Positions 44,476-53,563 of a stretch of 64,000 nt of DNA are shown here, in pieces. The position numbers and the translations under genes are program-made. The notes beneath the pieces were generated by a model, which did not search any database, was not told the origin of the DNA, and worked only from the letters and a program-made list of their open reading frames with translations. The stretch's first letter is position 1; each line of letters opens with the position of its first letter. The DNA is from Cellvibrionaceae bacterium (GTDB lineage: Bacteria; Pseudomonadota; Gammaproteobacteria; Pseudomonadales; Cellvibrionaceae), in the NCBI GenBank assembly GCA_002707785.1, contig PANW01000042.1, positions 215,184 to 279,183 of the forward strand, written 5' to 3'.

Positions 44476-46851
44476 TTAATTGGACTGCGCAGTAAATGGC
44501 AGGCGATTACCAATGTCATTAAGGGCACTTCCCGAACTGCTCAAACTACTGACAATGCGCTCCATTGCCAAGAACTGAGCCAACATACGATCGTAAAAGG
44601 CTTCGGATCGAGCATCCAAACGGGTTTGATCCTCTTCCAGATCATCCAATTCTTGGTTAATCGTCGCCTCACGTGTGGCAAAAATACCATTGGTTTCAAG
44701 GTAGCTATCAATCAACTGATTGAGCTCCTCGCCGAACCCTCGAGAATAGGTGACCGTTGAAGTGGTCGCGCCTGGCTCGATAATCAAGCTCAAGCCGGCA
44801 CCGGGAGAATTGAGCTCCGGCAACAACACCTGGCCCACACCAAAGCCGGCCTCCCCATTGATGGTACCTGCCACATCCCTACCCGCTTGAGTCGTTCCTC
44901 CAGCTAAGCCCAAATCCCCAGCTTTGGCTCCTGCGCCAAGCACCGACACATTTGACCTAGAACCATAGGCATTCGATACGATGACAAAATGGTCGGTATC
45001 CCAAATCACCTCTACATCTGCTCCCTTTTCTTTGAGGGCAGAATCGTTGTTAATTTGAGACTGTATATGTGCAGCCAGCTCTTCATTGGACGCGTAATTA
45101 CCAGGAGATAGGCTAATAATATTGGATGTTTCGCCATCGACCGATATCGCAAAATCATAGTCGTTACTATTGGGACCTGTTCCTGCGGTAGCTGAGCCGG
45201 CGGCGAGCCCAAATTCTCCCGGCACCAATTCTTGCACCGCGGAAATCGCCACCGAAGAATCCCCTCCCTGGCTTCGTGACGTAACGACAAATTCCGATCC
45301 GTTATGAACGATATCTGCAGCCACAGATGCCGCATCAAACTGCACCTGCAAAGCCGCTGCGATAGCATTCTCATCGGCATAAGCCGCTGGAGGTAATACG
45401 ATTGAAATTGCTGCGCCACCATCGATAGCCACATCAAAGCCATAGTCGCCGGGCACTGCTGCACTTAAATCAGTACTCGCGAATGCGGAGGCAGCACCAG
45501 AAAAACTCCCCTCGCTCCTTGGAGCAGACAAATCCGCGAGCAGCGTGCCAGCGGCTGCGTTACCAATCAGCAATCCCTTGACTGCATCTTGAGTAATAAC
45601 GACATCATAAGTTCCTGGCGCAGCTTCAGGACGAACGCTGTTAACAATAACTTTATCTGACGATGAAGACGATTGAGGAACAAACAGATCCTTGACCAAT
45701 CCGTAGTTTTCATCAAAGGCGCGGCTAAAGAACTCTTCATTGATTTCCAACGAACCATCGAGAGCCGTGCGAATACCTATGCTGCCGAGCGAAGTAAAAC
45801 CGCTATCCAATCCACCAACATTGTTAGCCAGTACGCTTTTCAGTGATGACTCAAGCCCCCGGGCCGTCGGATCACGATCCAAGCTACCTTTTTCATCAGT
45901 CTCTGGATCTGTACCCACGGCAGGCTCAATCGCTTCTAAGAACAGGTTATAAGCTTCTACAAAATCTCTTACCGCTTGCTCACCACCGGCTTTGTCTTCA
46001 GAAATGGTTACCGTGACAATATTACCCGGATCAGCCTTGGCCAGATTGAACTCAAAACCGGGCAACACATCATCGACAACGTTGCTGCTGCGAGTGATCG
46101 CCAAACCATTAATTTCCAGCTGAGCATCTTGCCCTTGCTGATTCTGCACCATGTTTTGAGTGGTCTGATTGAAATCAAACGCCGAGAGTCCCGGTGCGCC
46201 GCCATCTTCTACAGCCGTCAAAGACAGCTGATTGGTTTCGCCACTCTCGCTGGTAATTAATAGCTGATAACCCGAACCGTTATTGACGATACTGGCACTG
46301 ACACCAACGTCCGCTTCATTGATAGCGTCGCGCAGACCGTTGAGGGAGTTGTTGTCATCATCGATAGTAATGGTGACCGCATCTTTATCGGTGTTCTGCG
46401 TAAAGGTGGTAGGCGGCAGTCCTTTGTCCCAACTGCCAAAATTCAGTGTCAATTCACCCTTGCCTACCTCATCGGTAGGATCGGCAAAAACAGCCCCAGA
46501 AGAGAGTGAGTGAGACTTGGCCACGTCAATGACTTCAAAGGCATACTCACCGACAGGCGTATCTTCCTCGAGAGAAACTGGAATGAATGCATCGCTATTG
46601 GTAAACGATGCAGATTTGCTATTAAAGGTTTCCGTGTTCGCAAGCAACTGCGCGGCATCCTGCAACGTGGACAACGCGCCACGGAGTAATCCGAAATCTG
46701 AAATTTGAGCTTCGAAGTTCTCTTTGGTGCTATCAATCTGAGCCTGGCGCGGGGCCTTTTCGATATCGCGCAACTGCCCGACGATTTCGGTGGAATTAAT
46801 CCCCGAACCCGCGCCCAGTGAACTGATAATGTTACCGCCAATGGAATCCAT
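44476..46851 (-). CDS. fliD: Flagellar filament cap protein FliD, enlarged
   Basis: A 791-residue FliD, much longer than the 450-500 of most bacteria. The conserved start (GAGSGINSTEIVGQLRDIEK) and FliD_N continue to about residue 100, and the C-terminal coiled coil (LNQLIDSYLETNGIFATREA through the end) is intact. The extra mass is central. Two homologous modules occur at about 45215-45465 and 44920-45175 in DNA coordinates, each a DYxFxxxVDG strand, a PxxYA(D/S)xExxAAxx(Q/I)xQ helix and a FVVxSxxxG strand. The ATG at 46851 is used instead of one 57 bp earlier because residues before it are not FliD-like. It shares the flagellin A-flaG-fliD unit. Confidence 0.92.
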   Translation of the reverse strand: MDSIGGNIISSLGAGSGINSTEIVGQLRDIEKAPRQAQIDSTKENFEAQISDFGLLRGALSTLQDAAQLLANTETFNSKSASFTNSDAFIPVSLEEDTPVGEYAFEVIDVAKSHSLSSGAVFADPTDEVGKGELTLNFGSWDKGLPPTTFTQNTDKDAVTITIDDDNNSLNGLRDAINEADVGVSASIVNNGSGYQLLITSESGETNQLSLTAVEDGGAPGLSAFDFNQTTQNMVQNQQGQDAQLEINGLAITRSSNVVDDVLPGFEFNLAKADPGNIVTVTISEDKAGGEQAVRDFVEAYNLFLEAIEPAVGTDPETDEKGSLDRDPTARGLESSLKSVLANNVGGLDSGFTSLGSIGIRTALDGSLEINEEFFSRAFDENYGLVKDLFVPQSSSSSDKVIVNSVRPEAAPGTYDVVITQDAVKGLLIGNAAAGTLLADLSAPRSEGSFSGAASAFASTDLSAAVPGDYGFDVAIDGGAAISIVLPPAAYADENAIAAALQVQFDAASVAADIVHNGSEFVVTSRSQGGDSSVAISAVQELVPGEFGLAAGSATAGTGPNSNDYDFAISVDGETSNIISLSPGNYASNEELAAHIQSQINNDSALKEKGADVEVIWDTDHFVIVSNAYGSRSNVSVLGAGAKAGDLGLAGGTTQAGRDVAGTINGEAGFGVGQVLLPELNSPGAGLSLIIEPGATTSTVTYSRGFGEELNQLIDSYLETNGIFATREATINQELDDLEEDQTRLDARSEAFYDRMLAQFLAMERIVSSLSSSGSALNDIGNRLPFTAQSN

Positions 46852-47085
46852 AATCTCAAACCTACGATTAACGCCAAAATGATCAACGGAAAACTCCGTT
46901 ACCCTCAAGTTATCGGCGCATGCTTAATGAGCTTCAATATTGGTTTGATCTCAAACTCTGCGTTTCAATAGCCATAAAGCTGTTGATATTCTCAAATAGA
47001 CGAATCACAGATCGAGTCATTATGAAAGAAACAGCAAAAGACGTACCAATGATACGCCTTTTGGTGTTGAACAGAGCTAGATGAG

Positions 47086-47469
47086 CTAGCCCTGCATGTC
47101 GATCAACTGAATGGGTTCGTTTTCACGCGCCCTCGCAGCAAGATCCAAAACGATCTGATTCGGTATTTGCCGTATCAAATCGCCACTGTCACGGTCTAGA
47201 ACACGTACCACCATGTCTCCGGTGCCATTGTCCATGCTAAACAACAAGTCTCTCTGTTCATTTTGAACATAGCGGTTAAGATCTGCCACCGCCTGACTTA
47301 CTGTTTCCGAAACAGCTTCACTTGTCTCCCCAACTACTGCCGCTACCGACTCGGGAGGCAAGATTTTGCCGGCTTCGCCAACGTCCTCTTTCTTGTCGCC
47401 AGAACCCGCCGATGAAGTCACACCTACAGAGCTCGTAGGGACTGATTGAGAGATTCTCACTTCATTCAT
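47086..47469 (-). CDS. flaG: Flagellar protein FlaG
   Basis: A 127-residue FlaG. An unstructured Ser/Glu-rich first half leads to the conserved core: VADLNRYVQNEQRDLLFSMD, then MVVRVLDRDSGDLIRQIPN, the signature IRQIP(P/N). It affects filament length in other bacteria. AAGAGG lies 9 bases before the ATG. It follows flagellin A by 73 bp and precedes fliD. Confidence 0.92.
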   Translation of the reverse strand: MNEVRISQSVPTSSVGVTSSAGSGDKKEDVGEAGKILPPESVAAVVGETSEAVSETVSQAVADLNRYVQNEQRDLLFSMDNGTGDMVVRVLDRDSGDLIRQIPNQIVLDLAARARENEPIQLIDMQG

Positions 47470-47542
47470 GGGCTAACCTCTTAACTTAGTTGAGGGGGCC
47501 AAATAGCGACCCCCACTCAAAAAGTTAACTATCGCTCCGAAC

Positions 47543-49339
47543 TTAACGAAGCAGCGACAGTACTTGCTGCGGCGCAGCGTTCGCTTGAGCCAACATCGCT
47601 TGCGATGCCTGCTGCAGGACTTGGGCTCTGGAGAGATTCGCCGTTTCCGCTGCAAAGTCAGCATCTTGAATCCGTGAACGTGCTGCCGAGGTGTTCTCAG
47701 AAACGTTTGACAAGTTACTCACAGTGAAGTCGAGACGGTTATTGACCGCACCCAAATCAGCTCGTGTAGAGTTGATTTGCTCCAGTGCCGTATCGATAAC
47801 ATCGATGGCATCTTGAGCACCAGCAGCAGTAGAAATATCAATATTTGCTACAGAATCCCCGGTTAATTGAGAGTCATTGGTTTCATTCAACCCCAGCAGC
47901 GCCTGAGTCGCAGTGGTGCCGGCGAAATCGATACTAATTTCGTCGCCACTTACCGAGTTCAGCGTATAGGATGTCAAAGTACCCACAGTACCGTCGGAAC
48001 TTACAACGGTTGCTACCACGCCAGTCTCAGCAGTTTTGGCGTTAATGGTCTCAACCAATTCCGCCGTCAATCCGGCTGCAGAAGCTGCAGTTGGAGTTAC
48101 CGCACCTATTTCAACGCCATTGATGACCAGGTCACCTTCAAGCACCGCCACTGTACCAGTCACGACACCGGAGGTAATATCGGCGTCAGTACGAGCATCT
48201 AAGCCCAAGCCGGCAGCCATAGAATCATTGGTCGTAATGGTCGCCAAAGAACCCGTACCGAAAGCAATAGAGATCTCATCGCTGCCATCAGTACTGTTGG
48301 TATCGGTAACTGTTAAGCGGAAGTTTTCAGTGGTGGTACTCAAACCAGTAGCGCCAGTTGCATCAACAATGGTAACGCTGGTTGATCCGTCTGAAAGCAA
48401 TGACAACTTGCCATCATCCCCTACGGAAGCTCTCACCTGACCACCTGCCACATCATTTACCTTAGCGGCAAAATCTTCGAGGTTTTCAGTGTCTGTAATG
48501 TTATAGGCGGTACTTAAACCCTCGCCGTCAACAACGGTAATGGTCACAAACTGACTCGCAGCATCGTTTAGCTCACCGGTACCCACAGATGAACCATTGA
48601 GTTCAACTAGAGCGCCTACTTCAGCACCTGCACGACCACTTTCAAGAGCGCCGTTAATTGCACCCAATGCATCGTTAAGATCGGTAATAGTGGCAGAAGT
48701 CAGTGAGCCCACGTTTACATCATTGATGATCAAAGCGTTAGTACCGGTAGTATCTACACCCGTAACTGCCTGCAGTGTTGCTAACCCACCGGCTACTTCC
48801 GCACCGATGATATCTGCTGAGCTGGTGCCACCCAATGAATCTGTGTCCACTGCGGCGACCGAGAAATTAATGGTTTGATTGGCTTCTGACCCTACTTGTA
48901 GGGCGATCTCACCCTGAGTGCCGTCGAGAATATTCTGTCCGTTAAAGGCAGTGGTTTCCGAAATACGATCCAATTCCGCTTTCAGCTGCTGAACCTCAGC
49001 ATCCAAAGTAGAACGATCCGCATCGGAATAGATTCCGTTCGCAGACTGAATAGACAGTTCACGCATACGCTGCAGAATGTTGGTGCTTTCGTCGAGAGCA
49101 CCCTCTGCTGTTTGAATCAGAGAAACACCATCGTTGGCGTTGGCTACCGCACGATCCAGACCGCGAATCTGAGAAGTTTGACGGTTTGAAATGGCCAAGC
49201 CCGCGGCATCATCTGCTGCGGTATTGATACGTTTGCCCGATGACAAACGCTCCATTGCCTGATCCACCTCCATTCCGGACTTCACTAACTGGCGCTGTGA
49301 ATTGAGCGACTGAATGTTACTGTTAATTACTAAAGGCAT
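47543..49339 (-). CDS. fliC: Flagellin A (sigma-28 controlled)
   Basis: A 598-residue flagellin. The N-terminal D0/D1 region (1-140) and C-terminal D1/D0 region (about 500-598, with [15 protein letters not shown]) are highly conserved; [21 protein letters not shown] ends the D1. The central 360 residues are a Thr/Ala/Asp-rich D2/D3 insert holding [18 protein letters not shown]-type repeats. It forms the filament, and such Ser/Thr-rich regions are usual sites for nonulosonate attachment. AGGAGG is 8 bases before the ATG, and a sigma-28 promoter lies 118 bp upstream. It is similar in length and order to flagellin B. Confidence 0.94.
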   Translation of the reverse strand: MPLVINSNIQSLNSQRQLVKSGMEVDQAMERLSSGKRINTAADDAAGLAISNRQTSQIRGLDRAVANANDGVSLIQTAEGALDESTNILQRMRELSIQSANGIYSDADRSTLDAEVQQLKAELDRISETTAFNGQNILDGTQGEIALQVGSEANQTINFSVAAVDTDSLGGTSSADIIGAEVAGGLATLQAVTGVDTTGTNALIINDVNVGSLTSATITDLNDALGAINGALESGRAGAEVGALVELNGSSVGTGELNDAASQFVTITVVDGEGLSTAYNITDTENLEDFAAKVNDVAGGQVRASVGDDGKLSLLSDGSTSVTIVDATGATGLSTTTENFRLTVTDTNSTDGSDEISIAFGTGSLATITTNDSMAAGLGLDARTDADITSGVVTGTVAVLEGDLVINGVEIGAVTPTAASAAGLTAELVETINAKTAETGVVATVVSSDGTVGTLTSYTLNSVSGDEISIDFAGTTATQALLGLNETNDSQLTGDSVANIDISTAAGAQDAIDVIDTALEQINSTRADLGAVNNRLDFTVSNLSNVSENTSAARSRIQDADFAAETANLSRAQVLQQASQAMLAQANAAPQQVLSLLR

Positions 49340-49456
49340 CTTAAGCCTCCTACGTTGTTTTGCTCACGCCAGTCAGTTCGACCAGCAAACCAAGGTCTAG
49401 GAAAGCACTACCCTGCGTACCCTAGATTGATACGTCTGTAGTACCTCTGACTAAGA

Positions 49457-49483
49457 GTATCGGCACCCACTGAGTAATCTTTA
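49457..49483 (-). promoter_or_regulatory. Sigma-28 promoter of flagellin A
   Basis: Minus strand -35 TAAAGATT, 11 bases, -10 GCCGATAC. Thirteen of sixteen consensus bases match or nearly match, and the spacing is exact. No sigma-54 element is present in the same gap. Confidence 0.88.
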
Positions 49484-49596
49484 ACCGCAATTTACTCTAA
49501 AAGAGATCAGCAAGGGGGACCGGAAAACAAGGAAAAAATTAATTACTTTCAACAACTTATGAAAATGGTAATAAAAACCCATTTAATAGAACCCAA

Positions 49597-49628
49597 AAAA
49601 AACCGAAGACACTAATCTTCGGTTTTTT
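49597..49628 (-). terminator. Terminator of flagellin B
   Basis: A 13-bp perfect stem (AAAAAACCGAAGA with TCTTCGGTTTTTT), loop of six bases, located 55 bp after the flagellin B stop. It separates the two flagellin genes, so each depends on its own promoter. The remaining part of 49340-49682 holds only the sigma-28 promoter. Confidence 0.88.
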
Positions 49629-49682
49629 CGAAAGCAGCCACCGACGCTCACCAATTGAGCGCCTCTATGCTGAACGAGACTA

Positions 49683-51485
49683 TTAGCCGTTCAACAATTG
49701 CAACACCTGCTGTGGCTGGGCATTGGCCTGCGCCAGCATCGCTTGCGACGCCTGTTGTAGCACTTGTGCCCTCGACAAGTTGGCCGTCTCTGCTGCGAAA
49801 TCAGCATCAACAATTCGAGATCTGGCTGCCGATGTATTCTCCGACACGTTCATCAAGTTGCTCATAGTAAATTCGAGTCGGTTGGTAACCGCACCCAGCT
49901 CAGATCGTGAAGCATTGATCTGCTCCAAAGCGACATCGATCACTTCGATAGAGTCTTGAGCACCAGCGGCCGTTGAAATATCGATACCTGCCACCGAGTC
50001 CCCAGTCGCGCTACTGACATTCGTTTCTTGAATGCCTAACAATAGAGCGGTTGCCGTTGTGCCCGCGAAATCGATCGAAATCTCGCTACCATCCAAGGTA
50101 TTCAACGTATAAGACGTAACTGCCGCCCCAACGGTACCATCGGAGTTGATGACCGATGCCACCACTCCCGTTTCGGCAGAAACATCATTGACGGCGGCAA
50201 CAATAGCACTGGTAAGCGCCGCTGCACTGGCAGCTGTCGGCGTGATCGAACCAATCTCGACCCCGTTGACGACTAAGTCACCCTCCAACACCGCTGCCGT
50301 GCCCGTTACAACTCCCGAGGTAATATCGCTCTTGGCTCGGGCATCCAAACCGAGTTCCGATGCCATAGAATCGTTAGTAACAATAGTTGCCAAGGATCCA
50401 GTGCCAAATTGAATTGAAACTTCATCATTGCCGTCTTCTGAATTGGTATCAGTCAGATTCAAGCGGAAGTTCTCTACTGTAGTTTTCAACCCTGAGGCGC
50501 CCGTAGCATCGGTTACGGTGATACTGGTTGCCCCCTCGGACAGCAAAGACAATCTACCGTCATCACCAATACTTGCCTTTACATTGCCACCGCTGGCGGA
50601 ATTTATCTTATCAGCCAGTTCTTCCAGGTTCGCGGTATCGGAAATATTGTAGGTTGTCGTCAGGCCGTCACCATCAACTAGCGCGATGGTAACAAACGTA
50701 CCCGCCGCGTCACTGAGCTCGCCTGCTCCAACAGACGAGCCATTCAATTCGACCGAAGCGCTGACTTCTACACCGGCACGCCCAACTTCCAGAGAGCTGT
50801 TCATCGCACCTATATAGTCATTCAAATCCGTTAGAGTTGCCGACGTAAGCGAGCCAACATTAACATCATTGATGATCAACGAATTTGTGCCCGTAGTAGC
50901 AACCCCAGTAATGTCGGCCAATACTGTCAACCCGTTAGTGACAGTTGCACCAACCACATCGGCAGAACTCGCTCCCCCTAGGGATTCGATATCAGATGCT
51001 TGAACAGAGAAAGAAACGGTCTCATTCGCTTCGGAGCCGATCTGCAGCTCTACATCACCCAGCGTACCATCGAGAACTTTCTGACCGTTAAAGCTGGTGG
51101 TCTCGGAAATACGATCCAATTCCGCCTTCAATTGCTGAACTTCAGCATCCAGGGTAGAACGATCCGCATCCGAATAGATGCCGTTGGCAGATTGAATAGC
51201 CAACTCTCTCATTCGCTGCAAAATGTTGGTCGTTTCGTCCAACGCCCCTTCGGCTGTTTGAATCAATGAAACACCGTCGTTGGCATTTCGAATAGCCTGA
51301 TCCAAACCACGAATTTGTGAGGTTTGACGGTTGGCAATCGCAAGACCCGCGGCATCATCGGCTGCAGTATTAATTCGGCGACCAGAAGACAGACGCTCCA
51401 TAGCTTCTGCCATGTCATTACCAGACTTGACCAGTTGTCGCTGTGAATTTAACGCTGCCACATTGGTATTAATCACTAATGGCAT
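49683..51485 (-). CDS. Flagellin B (sigma-54 controlled)
   Basis: A 600-residue flagellin paralogous to flagellin A throughout, including the central insert. Differences include an NG C-terminal end and many conservative substitutions, which suggests an old duplication. Conserved ends [19 protein letters not shown] and [20 protein letters not shown]. It is isolated: terminator downstream, sigma-54 promoter upstream with a leader of about 110 bases. AGGAGA is 8 bases before ATG. By analogy with Vibrio FlaA, the sigma-54 flagellin is the earlier-expressed one and would form the base of the filament, but this is inference. Confidence 0.93.
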   Translation of the reverse strand: MPLVINTNVAALNSQRQLVKSGNDMAEAMERLSSGRRINTAADDAAGLAIANRQTSQIRGLDQAIRNANDGVSLIQTAEGALDETTNILQRMRELAIQSANGIYSDADRSTLDAEVQQLKAELDRISETTSFNGQKVLDGTLGDVELQIGSEANETVSFSVQASDIESLGGASSADVVGATVTNGLTVLADITGVATTGTNSLIINDVNVGSLTSATLTDLNDYIGAMNSSLEVGRAGVEVSASVELNGSSVGAGELSDAAGTFVTIALVDGDGLTTTYNISDTANLEELADKINSASGGNVKASIGDDGRLSLLSEGATSITVTDATGASGLKTTVENFRLNLTDTNSEDGNDEVSIQFGTGSLATIVTNDSMASELGLDARAKSDITSGVVTGTAAVLEGDLVVNGVEIGSITPTAASAAALTSAIVAAVNDVSAETGVVASVINSDGTVGAAVTSYTLNTLDGSEISIDFAGTTATALLLGIQETNVSSATGDSVAGIDISTAAGAQDSIEVIDVALEQINASRSELGAVTNRLEFTMSNLMNVSENTSAARSRIVDADFAAETANLSRAQVLQQASQAMLAQANAQPQQVLQLLNG

Positions 51486-51604
51486 AATGCTTCTCCTGTT
51501 ACACTAGAGGCTTGCCAACCCAAGTTGGCCATTTATAAATTTCAGTGACAAAGCGGAAAGCCATTACCTTTTCTGCATTACCACAAATCACATCTCAGTA
51601 ATTT

Positions 51605-51619
51605 GCAACGGCCGTGCCA
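51605..51619 (-). promoter_or_regulatory. Sigma-54 promoter of flagellin B
   Basis: Minus strand TGGCACG-GCCG-TTGC then A: a full match to the consensus TGGCACG-N4-TTGCW. No sigma-28 element is visible in the same gap. Confidence 0.9.
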
Positions 51620-51701
51620 ATACGCAATAAAAAATACAACCCTGTGTTTTTAAAGGGTTTTCTGATGTCAAAAGAAATACTACACAGCGCTCACCTACAA
51701 A

Positions 51702-51744
51702 AGCGGCAATCTTTTACCTCCCTCCAAGACTGACTTTTGCCGCT
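51702..51744. repeat. 8-bp inverted repeat upstream of flagellin B
   Basis: AGCGGCAA and TTGCCGCT with a 27-base loop, about 85 bp upstream of the sigma-54 promoter on the minus strand, where an enhancer-binding protein would bind. A shorter repeat (AACCCT / AGGGTT, about 51637-51658) lies nearer. Role unknown. Confidence 0.45.
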
Positions 51745-51823
51745 CGAAAAACATGACAATAAACACTACCGATAGTACGACGCAGAACCTATACTCTTAC
51801 TCGACCTATATTTGAGCGGCGAC

Positions 51824-52129
51824 ATGAATCATTTCAAAAAGAACATTGAGCAAGCACTGCAAGCCTCGATGCGATTGCACCAGGCAGTTAAAGACAAACA
51901 GTGGGATCAAGTAGAAAGCCTAGTGAGCATAAGAGACAAGGCCGCGGACATTGCCTTTCCGGACAACCTCCCTAAGAGCTACTACGATGAAGCGAAGCGA
52001 GCGTTTAATGTCATACAAACGCAGCAAGAGGAAATTCTGGTGCTCAGCCAGAAGGAAGAAAGCCAACAGAAAGCCGCAACGGTAAACGGAAAGCGCAATC
52101 AAAATTTGATTAAATCTTATCTAGACTAA
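51824..52129 (+). CDS. Small FliT-like helical protein
   Basis: A 101-residue, mostly helical protein. The segment HQAVKDKQWDQVESLVSIRDK resembles the first-helix pattern of FliT (xxxDWxxLxxLxxxRxxLL), and the rest is a charged helix. I call it FliT-like by pattern and location, not by confident homology. It is the only plus-strand gene between flagellin B and flgL, and so divergent from flagellin B. The start at 51824 (MNHFKKN) is preferred over an earlier codon because GAGCGGC stands 8 bases before it. Confidence 0.6.
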   Translation: MNHFKKNIEQALQASMRLHQAVKDKQWDQVESLVSIRDKAADIAFPDNLPKSYYDEAKRAFNVIQTQQEEILVLSQKEESQQKAATVNGKRNQNLIKSYLD

Positions 52130-52287
52130 CAAAAGCTAGTATCAAACGCGGAATTGAATTTTAAGATAGGCGCCATCGGCACCACTTCATGGATGGCGAC
52201 AACAACGGAGCTACAGGGCGATTTTGGCTAAGTGACTGTAGACAAAACTGTGTAGCCGACAACCCATAGAAAACCTTGCCCCAGTAA

Positions 52288-53553
52288 TTAGAGCCTACTA
52301 AATAGGGTTAATTGACTGACACGAACAAAGGTTGCCTGAGCGGCTTCTAAAACTAATGTTTGAGACGCCAAGCGCGATGCGGCCTCAGCGTAATCCAAAT
52401 CTCTCAACTCAGACATAATCTCTCGCGATACGAGATCCGTGTTTATATGCAATTCCTTGGTACTCTCCAAGGTATTTAGTCTCGCACCTAACTCTGCTGT
52501 CGTTTCCAAAATGCTGGTTTGTGCGTTGTTTATGTTATCGAGCGTATCTGCGACGATCTGAGCAACAAAATCCTTACTTTCTTGCGTTCCATCGACCTGT
52601 TTCATTGCATCGCTAAAACGGGCCAAGGTAGTAAGAACATCTTGATTGGGGCTCGACTCAACAAAAAACTGATCGCCATCAGCAGCGCCACTACCCGAGG
52701 TTGGAGTGCCGGTAATATTAAAACTCAAACCATTAACCTGGATCTCCTGTCCGGAAACATAAGGCATGTTCTGAAAGCCCGGAATCACATTGCCGGTAGA
52801 ACGCTCAGTGATAGTGAAATTCTTACCCACAGGCACCACTGAGGTATCGTCTTTAAAGGTAATTATCATGTCTTCTGGATAAAAGTCATCATAGGCGGAT
52901 TGATCCACCACCTGTCCCACGCTAACTTGCGCCGCGGGGCTAGACGTATTGGCGGAGCTTTCTGAGGTATTAAAGCTGTTTTGTGCCGCCGGAATATCGA
53001 CAAAAATAGCTTTTCCCGAGTCACTGGTTGCTACTTGAGTTGAATCAGATATTTTGATATTCACTTGGCCGTCGGTGCCGGTAAATTCAAAGCCCGATTG
53101 CGCATCCCCCACAAAAGGTTTATCACCGCCGGTATAGCCTGCAAAGATATAGCCCCCGCCGACATTGCGAGTATTGAGCAGATTCATTAACTCATCAATT
53201 CGAGAATCCACCTCCGAAGCCAAAGCCGCGTATTCACTACTGGTGTAGGTAGCGGTGTTACCGGCTTGCACGGCAATCTCACGCACTCGCTGCAAAAGAT
53301 TAGATACACTCGACAAGGTAGATTCTTCTTGCGACAAGTTATTCTCGGCGATATCGATATTCTTGCCGTATTGATCCAGCTTTGCCAAGTTTTGCTCGAT
53401 TTCCAGTATTTTTGTAGACGCTACTGGATCATCTGAAGGAGTCAACACACGCTGCCCCGTAGATAGCTGCGCCTGTGTTTTCGCAATTGCCTGATTGCTC
53501 TCACTGATACTGTCATTAGCAATATCAAATATTTGAGTTGATGATATTCTCAT
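52288..53553 (-). CDS. flgL: Hook-filament junction protein FlgL
   Basis: A 421-residue FlgL. The flagellin-like N-terminus (MRISSTQIFDIANDSISESN) and C-terminus (LDYAEAASRLASQTLVLEAAQ) frame a central domain of about 150 extra residues compared with the 300-320 typical of enterics. It forms the second junction layer, between FlgK and filament. It starts 10 bp after flgK and is last in the flg operon. Confidence 0.93.
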   Translation of the reverse strand: MRISSTQIFDIANDSISESNQAIAKTQAQLSTGQRVLTPSDDPVASTKILEIEQNLAKLDQYGKNIDIAENNLSQEESTLSSVSNLLQRVREIAVQAGNTATYTSSEYAALASEVDSRIDELMNLLNTRNVGGGYIFAGYTGGDKPFVGDAQSGFEFTGTDGQVNIKISDSTQVATSDSGKAIFVDIPAAQNSFNTSESSANTSSPAAQVSVGQVVDQSAYDDFYPEDMIITFKDDTSVVPVGKNFTITERSTGNVIPGFQNMPYVSGQEIQVNGLSFNITGTPTSGSGAADGDQFFVESSPNQDVLTTLARFSDAMKQVDGTQESKDFVAQIVADTLDNINNAQTSILETTAELGARLNTLESTKELHINTDLVSREIMSELRDLDYAEAASRLASQTLVLEAAQATFVRVSQLTLFSRL

Positions 53554-53563
53554 AACATTAGCC

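Noticed and set aside
47543-51485. Recent gene conversion or phase variation by recombination between the two flagellin genes
   Set aside because: They are direct-orientation paralogues with many scattered substitutions and no long identical stretches or inversion sites visible by eye.
51637-51658. AACCCT / AGGGTT hairpin upstream of flagellin B
   Set aside because: Short stem with A/T-rich loop; no supporting context beyond its place in the promoter region.
51766-51773. ACCGATAG as a sigma-28 -10 for the small plus-strand gene
   Set aside because: No acceptable TAAAGTTT-like -35 at 11 bases; match only to the -10 half.
52171-52198. CGCCATC / GATGGCG inverted repeat between the small gene and flgL
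   Set aside because: No T-tract after the stem on either strand, so a terminator cannot be claimed.
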